A stretch of 64,000 nt of DNA from Plantibacter sp050587525 (GCF_050587525.1 NZ_JBOBFT010000001.1:62001-126000), one strand, 5' to 3'; counted from the stretch's first letter, positions 7,516 through 16,420 are shown. Numbers and translations: made by a program. Notes: generated by a model not told the origin, from the letters alone.

Positions 7516-8891
7516 ACGGCGCCGTCGCCCCGGCAACGGCGTTGACGATCATCGAGTGGACACCGGGCGACGGCATCGACGGCACCGAACACATCGACGG
7601 CACCGAACACATCAACGGCACCGAACACATCGACGGCTTCAGAGCATTGCTCGCCTCGTACCATCTGGCGACCGAGGCGGAGAAGACCGCGCACGGGCTC
7701 AGCGACCCAGCTCGCACTGTGGACGATCTCCCCGAGCGGTATCGCGCCGAGGTCACCTCCCCGTGCGCCGCCTTCGCCGGCAGAACGGTCCTCCTGGCGG
7801 TCTCCGACGACGTCGCGATCGGCTGCGCGATCCTCTCGGGGACCGGAGCCCCAGGCGGCTCAGGCGCCGACTCCTCCGGCGCGGCCTCTGACGGCGACTC
7901 CTTCTCCGCCACGGCCTCCCGTGGCGCCTCCGCTGCTGCGTCCTTCGACGCCGCCTCCGGGTCTCCATCCGTCGAAGGCGCTCCCGCCGCCCTCAGCCTT
8001 GACCTCAGCCGCCTCTGGGTCGATCCCACCGCACGACGCACGGGCGCGGGCGGCGCGCTCGTCCGGCATGCCCTCGCCCTGGCCGAGGAGCGCGGCGCCG
8101 CATCGATCCGCCTGTCCGTGTGGTCATGGCGGTCCGACGCGATCGCGCTCTACCGCCGCAACGGCTTCGTCGACGTCCCGAGCTGGGACGCCCGGCCCGA
8201 GCTGGTGTGCTTCGAACGGCGATTGTCGATGCGACTCCCGGACGCCCCGGGTAGTCTGCTCCCACCGCGAACCATCCCGGACATCCGACGCAGAGGCGAG
8301 GGCACCGTGCACGAATCCGATGCGACGAGCAGTCCCGCGGACCCCACCGCGGACATCCCCTCGGCGTTCCGGGCGGATTCCCCGTACCTCATCCGCGAGG
8401 TGGTCGAATCGGACTGGCCGCACCTGCGCGGCCTCCGCCTGGAGATGCTCGAGGACACGCCCATCGCGTTCGGCGAGACCATCGACGTCGCCAGGACCCA
8501 CGACGATTCGGAATGGCGGATGCGGGCTCGCCGCGGCATGCCGCCGCACACGATCCTGCTCGCGGCGACCCTGCGCGACGGCGGCCGGTGGGTCGGCACG
8601 ATGGGCGGCTTCGTCCAACGCGAGCCCGATGCTCGCGGCCCGCTCCTCGTCGGCGTGTACGTGTCGGCGGACCATCGCGGACGTGAGCACGGCGTGGCCG
8701 AGGCGATGATCGCCGAGGTCGAACGGTGGGCCGCTGAGGAAGGTGACTCGCTGCGGTTGCGCGTCCACGAGGACAACGCGCGCGCGATCGCCTTCTACCG
8801 CCGGCTCGGGTACGAACCGAACGGGCTGCGCGTGCCCTACATCCTGGACCGCTCCCGCGACGAGATCGAACTGGAGAAGCGGCTGCGCTGA
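7512..8891 (+). CDS. Tandem GNAT acetyltransferase with low-complexity insert
   Basis: This 459-residue protein holds two GNAT domains. The first (about residues 15-240) has SRLWVDPTARRTGAGGALVRH, with RTGAGG as the acetyl-CoA loop. The second (about 295-459) has VGVYVSADHRGREHGVAEAM. Two oddities are visible. Near residues 20-42 three copies of GTEHIDG/GTEHING come from an 18-bp tandem DNA repeat. A Ser/Ala/Asp-rich stretch of about 45 residues interrupts the first GNAT domain between its third and fourth strands. The GTG start overlaps the TetR stop (GTGA). Tandem GNATs include mycothiol synthase, but I cannot assign that substrate here. Confidence 0.8.
   Translation: MNGAVAPATALTIIEWTPGDGIDGTEHIDGTEHINGTEHIDGFRALLASYHLATEAEKTAHGLSDPARTVDDLPERYRAEVTSPCAAFAGRTVLLAVSDDVAIGCAILSGTGAPGGSGADSSGAASDGDSFSATASRGASAAASFDAASGSPSVEGAPAALSLDLSRLWVDPTARRTGAGGALVRHALALAEERGAASIRLSVWSWRSDAIALYRRNGFVDVPSWDARPELVCFERRLSMRLPDAPGSLLPPRTIPDIRRRGEGTVHESDATSSPADPTADIPSAFRADSPYLIREVVESDWPHLRGLRLEMLEDTPIAFGETIDVARTHDDSEWRMRARRGMPPHTILLAATLRDGGRWVGTMGGFVQREPDARGPLLVGVYVSADHRGREHGVAEAMIAEVERWAAEEGDSLRLRVHEDNARAIAFYRRLGYEPNGLRVPYILDRSRDEIELEKRLR
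7581..7634 (+). repeat. 18-bp tandem repeat, three copies, in coding sequence
   Basis: Three in-frame copies of GGCACCGAACACATCGAC (one with a single change) encode GTEHID repeats at the N-terminus of the tandem GNAT protein. Copy number could vary without breaking the frame. Confidence 0.9.
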
Positions 8892-8897
8892 GGTCGG

Positions 8898-9117
8898 GGC
8901 ACTTCGACAGGCTCAGTGACCGGACGGTGGAGCTCGGCGACCGGGTGATGGAGCTCAGTGACCGGACGGTGGAGCTCAGTGACCAGAAGGTGGACGCGCT
9001 TCGACAGGCTCAGCGACCGGGTGATGGTGCTCAGCGACCGGGTGATGGCGCTCAGGACCGGTCGACGGCGCTCAGCGACCGGAAGCGGGAACCCGGTCCC
9101 TGAGCCTGTCGAAGGGC
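8898..9117. repeat. Cluster of short B repeats after the tandem GNAT gene
   Basis: The gap between the GNAT and proC ends is filled with degenerate copies of CTTCGACAGGCTCAGTGACCGG and shorter GCTCAGYGACCGG pieces. It ends with an inverted copy, CCCTGAGCCTGTCGAAGGGC. I see no reading frame of its own. Confidence 0.85.
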
Positions 9118-9129
9118 GACCCCACGGAA

Positions 9130-9972
9130 TCAGGCCTTCGACAGCTCCTGGGCCCGCGCGATCGCGGCAGCGGTCGCCTCGTCGAACATCTCCTTGAGGC
9201 CGGCCTGCTGCATCACGGCGAGCGCGCGCTCCGTGGTGCCCTTGGGGCTCGTGACGTTGATGCGCAACTGCTCGGGCGACTCGTCCGATGCGGCGAGCAG
9301 CTCGGTCGCGCCGCGGAACGTGCCGCCGACGAGCACGGCCGCCTGCTCGGGCGTGAACCCGAGCCCCTCAGCCGTCCGCGTCAGCTCCTCGATGAGATAG
9401 AAGACGTACGCGGGACCAGACCCCGAAATGGAACTGAGCGCATCGATCTGCGATTCCGGGACCACCACGACCTGGCCGACCGTCTCGAAGAGCGCCTGCA
9501 CGGTCGCGAGGTCGTCATCGCTCGACCGCGTGCCTGCGGCGACTCCCGTGACGCCCAGCCCGACGAAGGACGGCGTGTTCGGCATCGACCTGATGACCGA
9601 CACCGAGGCCGGCAGCAACGACTCGAACGTCGCCACCGTGACACCCGCTGCGATGCTCACGACGATCGCGCCTGGCTGCAGCTCGTCGGCGATCTCGCGC
9701 AGGAGGTCCGGCACCATCGCGGGCTTCACACCGACGAGGACGACCTTCGCGGAACGCACCGCGCGCACGTTGCCGTCCGGCTCGTTCTCGAGGGCGATCG
9801 ACGTCACCCCGGGCAGTTCGGCGAGCGCCTCGGCTTTCGCTGCGGTCCGGTTCGTGACGGTGATCCCGCCGTCGACCGAGACATGGGGCTGCGCGAGTCC
9901 GCGGAGGATCGCACCCCCCATCGAACCGGCTCCGATGATGGCGATGCTGGGCAGGGAAGTGGTCTCGGTCAC
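9130..9972 (-). CDS. proC: Pyrroline-5-carboxylate reductase
   Basis: This 280-residue enzyme catalyses the NAD(P)H-dependent last step of proline synthesis. An N-terminal Rossmann motif, IAIIGAGSMGGAILRGL, lies near residues 9-25. The C-terminal dimerisation domain carries the family signature, seen as LSSISGSGPAYVFYLIEEL and continuing to GLTPEQA-like and SPKGTTERAL segments. The length matches the family. It stands alone, transcribed toward the repeat cluster, and is divergent from a small membrane protein gene 43 bases away. Confidence 0.95.
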   Translation of the reverse strand: MTETTSLPSIAIIGAGSMGGAILRGLAQPHVSVDGGITVTNRTAAKAEALAELPGVTSIALENEPDGNVRAVRSAKVVLVGVKPAMVPDLLREIADELQPGAIVVSIAAGVTVATFESLLPASVSVIRSMPNTPSFVGLGVTGVAAGTRSSDDDLATVQALFETVGQVVVVPESQIDALSSISGSGPAYVFYLIEELTRTAEGLGFTPEQAAVLVGGTFRGATELLAASDESPEQLRINVTSPKGTTERALAVMQQAGLKEMFDEATAAAIARAQELSKA

Positions 9973-10015
9973 CCTCCGAGTCTAGGCTTGCAGCGTCACG
10001 GGGAGGAGAGCGCAC

Positions 10016-10537
10016 ATGGCTTCGTTGGAGGACAATCCGCTGTTCGCAGCCGTCGACCGGGTCGCCGGAGGTCGCAAGGCCGGCGTGAAGATCACCGAGG
10101 ACGCCCGCACCCATCCGAAGACCCGTCGGGCGTTCACCGCGATCGCCTGGCTGCTCGCAGCGGAGTTCGTGATCGGCATCGCCGCCGTCGTCGTCGCCAT
10201 CGTGCTGCTGTCGAACGGTGCGGAGGTGCCGTGGTCTGTGTGGATGCGGAGCCTCGTGGTGCTCGCGATGACGGCGACGCTCTTCTACTTCGCGTGGAGG
10301 GCGGCGGCCGGGTACGTATGGGCGTATTCGCGACTTCGGCTCTTCAGCAAGATCTTCCCCGTCGTGACCCTCGTGATCGCGGCCATCCCCGGGTTCTATC
10401 CGCTCTGGATGGTGACCGAGCAGATCGTGTTCAGCCTCATCCTCATCGGAGTCGCCGACTACCTCGACTCGGATCACATGCGCGCCACCTTCCGCGCGCC
10501 GGTGGACCCGGAGCCTTCCGCGCCTGCCGGTCACTGA
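10016..10537 (+). CDS. Hypothetical four-TM membrane protein
   Basis: I do not recognise this 173-residue protein. A basic cytoplasmic N-terminus of about 40 residues precedes four hydrophobic segments (approximately 43-66, 78-98, 115-133 and 140-155). The C-terminus ends in a short Pro-rich tail. ATG 10016 follows GGGGAGGAGAG. It is divergent from proC and separated from the next gene by repeats, so context offers no functional clue. Confidence 0.7.
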   Translation: MASLEDNPLFAAVDRVAGGRKAGVKITEDARTHPKTRRAFTAIAWLLAAEFVIGIAAVVVAIVLLSNGAEVPWSVWMRSLVVLAMTATLFYFAWRAAAGYVWAYSRLRLFSKIFPVVTLVIAAIPGFYPLWMVTEQIVFSLILIGVADYLDSDHMRATFRAPVDPEPSAPAGH

Positions 10538-10708
10538 GCCGCACCCCATCACTGAGCTGCACCCGGTCACTGAGCATCTCGAAGTGCTCCGAACCCACCC
10601 TTCGACAAGCTCAGGGACCGGCCGTCCGATCGCTCAGTCGGGAACCGGTCACTGAGCTGCACCTGGCCACTGAGCCGCACCCGGTCACTGAGCCTGTCGA
10701 AGTGCCAG
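10538..10708. repeat. Cluster of short B repeats
   Basis: Copies of CACTGAGC(C/T)GCACC alternate with full B units such as CCCTTCGACAAGCTCAGGGACCGG and CACTGAGCCTGTCGAAGTGC. They fill the space between the convergent ends of the membrane protein and the MarP gene. Confidence 0.85.
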
Positions 10709-10726
10709 CCCCGACGACCCCGCACC

Positions 10727-11914
10727 CTACTTCGTGATGCAGGTCCCCGACGGCACCGCTTCCGTCAGCGCACCCGCTTGAGCGACGACGGGCAGCACCT
10801 CGTCCATCGCGAGCGCGTACCCGATGGGCGCGGAGTTGGCGTCGCGCGCGAAGACCACACCGGCGACGTGGCCGTCCTCGGTCAGCAACGGTCCGCCCGA
10901 GTTGCCCGGCCGGACCTGGCCGGAGAGCGTCACGACCTCGCGCGGTGCCGGGTTCTGTCCGTGGATGTCGGCGACGAGGCTCGGACCGACCGTCATGACG
11001 CGGGCTCCGCCCATCGTGTACGGACCGCCGAACGGGTACCCGGCGACGACCGCGACCGATCCGGGCGCCGGATTCGGTGCGAGGGGCAACGTTCTGGCAC
11101 CGAGGCCGTCGACGCGGACGACGGCGAGGTCGTCCACCGGGTCGAAGTACACGATCGTCCCAGCGCGCGGCACGGAGTCCGGCACCTCGACGATCGGTTC
11201 GCGGACACCGGCGAGGACGTGCGCGTTCGTCATCACGAGGTCGTCGGCGAACACCCACCCGCTGCCCACCGAGCCACGCCCGCACCCGACCGCGTTGCCG
11301 CTCACACGAACGACCGATGCGCTCGCCGCGACCAGCGCATCGGATCGCGTGTCGACATCGGGAACCGAAGGAACCTCGCCAGTGCCGCCGAACGCCTCGA
11401 TGACGCGCTGCGCACCGCCGTCGATCACGGTCGCGCGCAATTGGGCGAGCGCGGCCGTCACGGGGTCGGGTGTGTAGCGGTCGATGGCGCGGATGACGGC
11501 CGAGGACCCGACCGCCTGGGAGAGCACGGGGATGCCGAGCGAGCCGACGCCGACCGCGGCGGTCACGACGACGAGCGCCGTGACGACGACGTTGAGGACC
11601 GCGCCGAGCAGCCGTTCGATGCCTCGCAGCGGGGTCTTGTGGAGCGCGGAGCCGATGAAGCCGCCGATGGCCGCGCCGATCGAATAGCCGAGCGCGAGGA
11701 GCACGAGAGCCGCGCCGACCGCCGCCAGTCCCCGCCATTCCGGGGCCGGCACCCAGCCTGCGACGAGTGGGATGGCGAAGAATGCCGCGACACCGCCGGC
11801 GATGAGTCCGATGAGGCTGCCGAGGCTGCCGATGAGGCCCGTCCGCCACCCACGGACGGCGAACGCGATGAGCAGCACCACAAGCACGATGTCGAGAATG
11901 GTCCCTGGCTCCAT
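10727..11914 (-). CDS. MarP-type membrane serine protease (CvpA + trypsin-like)
   Basis: This 395-residue protein joins four N-terminal membrane helices of the CvpA (colicin V production) type, roughly residues 1-130, to a chymotrypsin-like protease domain. The catalytic triad is visible as TNAHV (His), DDLAVVRV (Asp) and RPGNSGGPLL (Ser). The architecture is that of MarP, the periplasmic protease for acid resistance in Mycobacterium tuberculosis. Two cysteines flank the protease domain and could form the regulatory disulfide described for MarP. The start at 11914 has GGGAGG eight bases upstream. The peptidoglycan-hydrolase substrate of MarP is not assignable here. Confidence 0.9.
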   Translation of the reverse strand: MEPGTILDIVLVVLLIAFAVRGWRTGLIGSLGSLIGLIAGGVAAFFAIPLVAGWVPAPEWRGLAAVGAALVLLALGYSIGAAIGGFIGSALHKTPLRGIERLLGAVLNVVVTALVVVTAAVGVGSLGIPVLSQAVGSSAVIRAIDRYTPDPVTAALAQLRATVIDGGAQRVIEAFGGTGEVPSVPDVDTRSDALVAASASVVRVSGNAVGCGRGSVGSGWVFADDLVMTNAHVLAGVREPIVEVPDSVPRAGTIVYFDPVDDLAVVRVDGLGARTLPLAPNPAPGSVAVVAGYPFGGPYTMGGARVMTVGPSLVADIHGQNPAPREVVTLSGQVRPGNSGGPLLTEDGHVAGVVFARDANSAPIGYALAMDEVLPVVAQAGALTEAVPSGTCITK

Positions 11915-12066
11915 CCAGTGATCCTCCCATCCCCCGCCGTCCGGTAGCTCCGGGAACACTGGGAGACGCGCCCGGAAACCACTCCCCATCAGGTGTCGGC
12001 CTCCCCCTAGAATTGCCTTCTCGTCACGGCGTCTCCGTTCGAGGCCCGATCGAAGGAGTTCCACAC

Positions 12067-13026
12067 ATGAGTGCTTCCGGCGGCAACAGGGCGATCATCG
12101 CGGCGTTCTCCGCGAACCTCGGCATCGCCATCACCAAGTTCGTCGCCTGGGCCTTCTCCGGCTCGTCCTCCATGCTCGCGGAGGGCGTCCACTCACTCGC
12201 CGACTCCGGCAACCAGCTGCTCCTCCTCCTCGGCGGCCGCAAGTCGAAACGCGCCGCCGACTCCGAGCACCCCTTCGGCTACGGCCGCGAACGGTACGTG
12301 TACGCGTTCGTCGTCTCGATCATCCTGTTCTCCGTCGGCGGCGTCTTCTCCGTCTATGAAGGCATCGAGAAGCTGACGCACCCGCACCCCCTGGAGAACT
12401 GGTGGTTGCCGATCCTGGTCCTCGCGATCGCGATCGGCCTGGAGAGCTTCTCCCTCCGAACTGCGGTGAAGGAGAGCAACCCGCTCCGGGGGAAGCAGAC
12501 GTGGGTGCAGTTCGTGCGCCGCGCGAAGGCTCCGGAACTGCCGGTCGTGCTCCTCGAGGACGTCGCGGCGCTCACCGGTCTCCTGTTCGCGCTCATAGGC
12601 GTCGGGCTCACGGTCGTCACCGGCGACGGGACCTGGGATGCCATCGGCACACTCGCGATCGGCATCCTGCTGATCCTCGTCGCGATCGTCCTCGGTGTGG
12701 AGACGAAGAGCCTGCTCGTGGGCGAGGGCGCGACGGATGCGGACCATGCCGCCATCGCCGCGGCGATCGAGGGTAGCCCGGAGATCGAGAAACTCATCCA
12801 CATGAAGACCCTCTACCTGGGGCCGGACGAGCTCCTCGTCGCCGCCAAGCTCGGGTTCGCGAAGGACTTGCCGCTCGGCGAGGTCGCGAGGGCGATCGAT
12901 GCCATCGAGCAGCGTGTCCGGGCCGCTGTGCCGATCGCTCGGGTCATCTACCTCGAACCCGACGTGTACCGTGCACCTGCGGCGCCGTTGCCGACCGAGG
13001 CGATCATCCTCAAGAGCGAGGACTGA
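12067..13026 (+). CDS. CDF-family cation diffusion facilitator
   Basis: This 319-residue exporter belongs to the cation diffusion facilitator family, which moves Zn2+, Co2+, Fe2+ or Mn2+ out of the cell by proton antiport. Helices run from the N-terminus, with the metal-site motif MLAEGVHSLADSGNQ in TM2. HPFGYGRERYVYAF follows before TM3, and a C-terminal cytoplasmic domain of about 80 residues contains IHMKTLYLGPDELLV. The start ATG follows GAAGGAG by seven bases; that segment (12048-12060) is identical to the right arm of repeat family A. Confidence 0.92.
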   Translation: MSASGGNRAIIAAFSANLGIAITKFVAWAFSGSSSMLAEGVHSLADSGNQLLLLLGGRKSKRAADSEHPFGYGRERYVYAFVVSIILFSVGGVFSVYEGIEKLTHPHPLENWWLPILVLAIAIGLESFSLRTAVKESNPLRGKQTWVQFVRRAKAPELPVVLLEDVAALTGLLFALIGVGLTVVTGDGTWDAIGTLAIGILLILVAIVLGVETKSLLVGEGATDADHAAIAAAIEGSPEIEKLIHMKTLYLGPDELLVAAKLGFAKDLPLGEVARAIDAIEQRVRAAVPIARVIYLEPDVYRAPAAPLPTEAIILKSED

Positions 13027-13109
13027 GCGCCGACCGGCTCTGTGCTCTTCCGCCCGGTCCCTGAGTCCTCGCGCCAGGCCCCCGAACGCCACCCCTCGAT
13101 CTCTGAACC

Positions 13110-13275
13110 TTCCCGCCCGGTCCCTGAGCCTGTCGAAGGGCCCCATCGAGCACAACTCCTTCGAATTCGACACTGCGGAACGGCCCCCACCCGGAAATCC
13201 GCGGATGTTCAACCGCGACAGGGTCGAATCGAAGGAGTTATGACGGCGCACTTCGACAGGCTCAGCGACCGGAGC
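13110..13275. repeat. Composite repeat: B, family A copy 2, B
   Basis: A family A hairpin (13151-13242; ends CACAACTCCTTCGAATTCG and CGAATCGAAGGAGTTATG, with a CGGAAATCCGCGG core) is flanked by short B repeats. One, CCCTGAGCCTGTCGAAGGGC, lies on the left and CTTCGACAGGCTCAGCGACCGG on the right, in inverted orientation. The composite separates the convergent CDF and flavoprotein genes. Confidence 0.85.
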
Positions 13276-13281
13276 ATGCGC

Positions 13282-14310
13282 TCAGCGAAGCCGGGCGCGG
13301 TACCGCTCGACGTCGGCAGCGACTTCCTCGTTCACGAGCTCTGCGTTGATGATGGCGCCGGCCATCATCCCCGTGCCAGCCGCCAGGACGACCTGCGCCA
13401 TCGGACTGCTCACGTTGCCGATCGCCCACACGCCCGCAACAGGCGTGCGCCCCTGCTCATCGGCGACGACGTACGTGCCGTATCCGGACGGGTGCACCGC
13501 CGGTTCGATGCCGAGCCCGGCGAACGCATCGACCCTCGGCGAGAATCGCGGAGCCACGACGACCGCCTCGACGGCGTGCACGGTCCCGTCCTCCAGCACG
13601 AGGCCGGACAGGGCGCCGTCGTCGACACGGACGGAGGACACGATGCCGCGGATCACGGGGATGTCGCGCGCGGCCAGCTGCTCCAGCTCCTCCTCGCTCG
13701 GCTCGGGGGCGGTCCCGAGGAACAGGGTGACGTCATCGCTCCACTGGCTGAACAGGATCGTCTGGTGCATCGCCATCGATCCGCTGCCGAGGACGCCGAT
13801 CTTCCGGTCGCGCACCTCCCAGCCGTGGCAGTACGGGCAGTGGAGGACGTCGTGCCCCCAGTGCTCGAGGAGGCCGTCGACGGGCGGAAGCTCGTCGCGG
13901 AGGCCGCTCGCGATGATGAGGCGCTTGCCGATCCGGAGAGTCCCGTCGTGCAGAGTGACCGCGAAGCCGTCGTCGGTGCGTTCCGCGTTCTCGACGACCC
14001 CGGAGACGAACTCGACGCCGTACTGCGCTGCGTCCTCGCGTCCGATGCGCTGGAGGTCGAGCGGGTTCAGGCCTTCGCGCGTGAGGAAGTTGTGCACGCC
14101 GTCCGCAGGGGCGTTGCGCGGGTCGCCTGCATCGACCACGAGGATGCGTCGGCGTGCTCGGCCGAGTGCAGTCGCGGCGCTCAGGCCGGCCGCGCCGCCT
14201 CCGACGATCACGACGTCGTAGTCGTCACGGGCGGCCGATGGCACGGCGGATGCGGCCGGGGCGGGCGCTGTTGATGAGGTTGGCGTGGGTGCGGGGGTTG
14301 GCATGGTCAT
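13282..14310 (-). CDS. FAD-dependent NAD(P)/FAD oxidoreductase, thioredoxin-reductase-like
   Basis: This 342-residue flavoprotein resembles bacterial thioredoxin reductases. A Pro/Ala/Thr-rich N-terminus of about 28 residues leads to the FAD motif DVVIVGGGAAGLSAATALG. Next come the redox-active pair in HCPYCHGWE, the NAD(P)H motif GVLGSGSMAMHQ, and the C-terminal FAD motif VWAIGNVSSP. The CPYC motif sits where CATC lies in TrxB, but spacing and sequence place it among uncharacterised relatives. Start 14310 has AGGA eight bases upstream. It is divergent from an XRE-cupin regulator across 117 bases that contain a palindrome. Confidence 0.85.
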   Translation of the reverse strand: MTMPTPAPTPTSSTAPAPAASAVPSAARDDYDVVIVGGGAAGLSAATALGRARRRILVVDAGDPRNAPADGVHNFLTREGLNPLDLQRIGREDAAQYGVEFVSGVVENAERTDDGFAVTLHDGTLRIGKRLIIASGLRDELPPVDGLLEHWGHDVLHCPYCHGWEVRDRKIGVLGSGSMAMHQTILFSQWSDDVTLFLGTAPEPSEEELEQLAARDIPVIRGIVSSVRVDDGALSGLVLEDGTVHAVEAVVVAPRFSPRVDAFAGLGIEPAVHPSGYGTYVVADEQGRTPVAGVWAIGNVSSPMAQVVLAAGTGMMAGAIINAELVNEEVAADVERYRARLR

Positions 14311-14397
14311 CGCGGGGTCCTGACTCTCGATTCGTCGAGCCGTGGCGTCGCATCGGCTCGTGTCCCCATCGTCGATCCGACTTCGCTGAAACGACAA

Positions 14398-14413
14398 ACT
14401 TCGTTGCCGAAGT
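14398..14413. promoter_or_regulatory. Palindrome between flavoprotein and XRE-cupin genes
   Basis: ACTTCG-TTGC-CGAAGT is a perfect 6-base inverted repeat ending 15 bases before the XRE-cupin start. A related half-site (GACTTCGCTG) lies about 20 bases upstream. It is a likely operator for the regulator, which probably controls both divergent genes. Confidence 0.5.
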
Positions 14414-14427
14414 GGCAAACTGGTACC

Positions 14428-15063
14428 ATGACTCCGAGCACCCACGACCACCGGCCCAGCCGCCCAGCGGGCGCCACGACCGAGGAGGTCCTCTCCGCCG
14501 TCGGCCCGCGGCTACGATCGCTGCGCCTCATCAGCGACAGGACGCTCGCGGAGCTCTCCGCGCAGACCGACATCTCCGTGAGCACCCTCTCCCGCCTGGA
14601 ATCCGGCCAGCGGAAGGCGACCCTGGAACTCCTGCTCCCACTCGCCCGCGCCTACGGCGTGCCGCTCGACGAACTCGTCGGCGCACCCGCGACGGGCGAT
14701 CCGCGCATCCACATCCGACCCGTGAAGCGCTACGGGATGACGATCCTGCCGCTCAGCCGGGGCGGCGAGGAGGGAACGGGGGTGCAGGCGTTCAAGCACG
14801 TCATCCCGGCGAGCTCGCCGCTGCTCGAACCGACTCCGCAGGTGCACGAGGGGTACGAGTGGATCTACGTGCTGGGCGGGAAGCTGCGGCTCGTCCTCGG
14901 CGAGCACGACCTCATCCTCCCCGCCGGTGAGGCCGCGGAGTTCGACACCCACACGCCGCACTGGTTCGGGCGCACCGCCGACGGTGCCGTCGAGTTCCTG
15001 AGCCTCTTCGGACGGCAGGGCGAGCGGATGCACGTGCGTGCGCGTCCCGCCAAGCGCCCGTGA
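14428..15063 (+). CDS. XRE-family regulator with C-terminal cupin domain
   Basis: This 211-residue regulator has an N-terminal HTH_3 domain (LRSLRLISDRTLAELSAQTD, then ISVSTLSRLESGQRKATLEL, about residues 35-80). A C-terminal cupin_2 barrel (EGYEWIYVLGGKLRLVLGEH, then LPAGEAAEFDTHTPHWFG, about 130-190) follows. The class includes regulators such as PuuR/SutR types that sense small molecules in the cupin. The target is probably the divergent flavin oxidoreductase plus itself. ATG 14428 is used; the upstream TTG would lie inside the palindrome. Confidence 0.88.
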   Translation: MTPSTHDHRPSRPAGATTEEVLSAVGPRLRSLRLISDRTLAELSAQTDISVSTLSRLESGQRKATLELLLPLARAYGVPLDELVGAPATGDPRIHIRPVKRYGMTILPLSRGGEEGTGVQAFKHVIPASSPLLEPTPQVHEGYEWIYVLGGKLRLVLGEHDLILPAGEAAEFDTHTPHWFGRTADGAVEFLSLFGRQGERMHVRARPAKRP

Positions 15064-15094
15064 GCCCGCCGCCCGCACTCCCTCGTTGGTCAAG

Positions 15095-15184
15095 CACAAC
15101 TCCTTCGATCTCGACATCGCCGAATCAGGATCCCCGGAATTCCGCGGGTCCAGATGATCCGACTGTGCGAAATGAAGGAGTTAT
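15095..15184. repeat. Gene-end inverted repeat, family A, copy 3
   Basis: A 90-base element with ends CACAACTCCTTCGATCTCG and GAAATGAAGGAGTTATGG and an internal CCGGAATTCCGCGGG core. It lies between the convergent XRE-cupin and tadA genes. It is the one copy without adjacent B repeats. Confidence 0.85.
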
Positions 15185-15218
15185 GGTGGTCACAGGGAGG
15201 CCCGACGAGACGGATTCG

Positions 15219-15692
15219 TCAGTCGATCGGCTCCGGAGCCCCGCGGAAGAAGTCGGTGAGCAGGGCGGAACAGGTGTCGGCCTCGACGCCCGCGAACACC
15301 TCGACGCGATGATTCAGACGGCGGTCCCGCAGGACGTCGTAGACCGATCCGGCGGCCCCCGCCTTGTCGTCCCACGCACCGAACACCACTCTGGGAATCC
15401 GTGCAGCGAGGATCGCTCCGGCGCACATCACGCACGGTTCGAGCGTCACGACGAGCGTCGCATCGGTCAGGTGCCAGTCCTTCGTCGCTGCAGCCGCGGC
15501 CCGGATCGCTAGCACTTCGGCGTGCGCCGTCGGGTCCTGATGCAGCTCCCGCTCGTTGCGGCCGACCCCGATCACCGTGCCGTCGGCATCGAGCACGATC
15601 GCCCCGACGGGGACGTCGCCCCCCTCCAGAGCGAGCCGCGCCTCAGCGATCGCCGCGGCCATCCAGCCCGAGAACTCACCCGGAAGGTGCAT
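15219..15692 (-). CDS. tadA: tRNA adenosine(34) deaminase TadA-like nucleoside deaminase
   Basis: This 157-residue zinc deaminase contains H57-A-E59 (zinc ligand and catalytic glutamate) and the PCVMC motif at about residues 86-90, giving the three-ligand site of the cytidine/deoxycytidylate deaminase superfamily. The segment EPCVMCAGAILAARIPRVVF and the length match TadA, which converts A34 to inosine in tRNA(Arg). A guanine-deaminase-like role is less likely. The next gene, upp, is divergent about 50 bases away. Confidence 0.88.
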   Translation of the reverse strand: MHLPGEFSGWMAAAIAEARLALEGGDVPVGAIVLDADGTVIGVGRNERELHQDPTAHAEVLAIRAAAAATKDWHLTDATLVVTLEPCVMCAGAILAARIPRVVFGAWDDKAGAAGSVYDVLRDRRLNHRVEVFAGVEADTCSALLTDFFRGAPEPID

Positions 15693-15744
15693 GCGTCCGC
15701 CTTCCTGAACCGTGGAAACCGCCTGGAACCGATAGATTGAGCCT

Positions 15745-16377
15745 ATGCGAGTGCACGTAGCCGATCATCCCCTCATCACCCACAAGCTCACGGTGCTGAG
15801 GGACAAGCGCACCCCGTCACCCGTGTTCCGGGCGCTCACGGAGGAACTCGTCACACTTCTCGCGTACGAGGCGACGCGTGAAGTGATCGTCGAGGAGGTC
15901 CGCATCGAGACCCCCGTCACCGAGACGGTCGGCGTCCGCATCAGCGAACCGCGTCCGCTCGTGGTCCCGATCCTCCGTGCCGGTCTCGGCATGCTCGAGG
16001 GCATGGTCAAGCTGCTCCCCACGGCCGAGGTCGGGTTCCTCGGAATGGCGCGCAACGAGGAGACCCTCCAGCCGACCACGTATGCGGAGCGTCTGCCGGA
16101 CGACCTCTCGGACCGTCAGTGCTTCGTCCTCGACCCGATGCTCGCCACGGGCGGTTCGCTCGCTGCCGCCATCGACTTCCTCTTCGCTCGCGGCGCCGTG
16201 CACGTGACCGCGATCTGCCTGCTCGCCGCCCCCGAGGGCCTCGAAGCGCTCGACAAGGCGACCGCCGGCCGCGATGTCACGATCGTCCTCGGTGCGCTCG
16301 ACGAGAAGCTCGACGAGAACGGCTACATCGTGCCGGGCCTCGGTGACGCGGGCGACCGCCTCTACGGCCTGGTCTGA
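15745..16377 (+). CDS. upp: Uracil phosphoribosyltransferase
   Basis: This 210-residue enzyme converts uracil and PRPP to UMP in pyrimidine salvage. The N-terminal VADHPLITHKLTVLRDKRTP, PILRAGLGMLEGM, the PRPP-binding loop VLDPMLATGGSLAAAIDFL, and the uracil-binding C-terminal segment PGLGDAGDRLYGLV are all in the expected order. Length and motifs are complete. It stands divergent from tadA, an arrangement common in Micrococcales. Confidence 0.96.
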   Translation: MRVHVADHPLITHKLTVLRDKRTPSPVFRALTEELVTLLAYEATREVIVEEVRIETPVTETVGVRISEPRPLVVPILRAGLGMLEGMVKLLPTAEVGFLGMARNEETLQPTTYAERLPDDLSDRQCFVLDPMLATGGSLAAAIDFLFARGAVHVTAICLLAAPEGLEALDKATAGRDVTIVLGALDEKLDENGYIVPGLGDAGDRLYGLV

Positions 16378-16420
16378 TCCCCTCGCGCGTGCTCTCCCTT
16401 TCGCCCTCACCTTTTTGCCT

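Noticed and set aside
8898..9117. B-repeat clusters as a possible CRISPR array
   Set aside because: Repeats vary in length and orientation, spacers are not unique or of constant size, and there are no cas genes.
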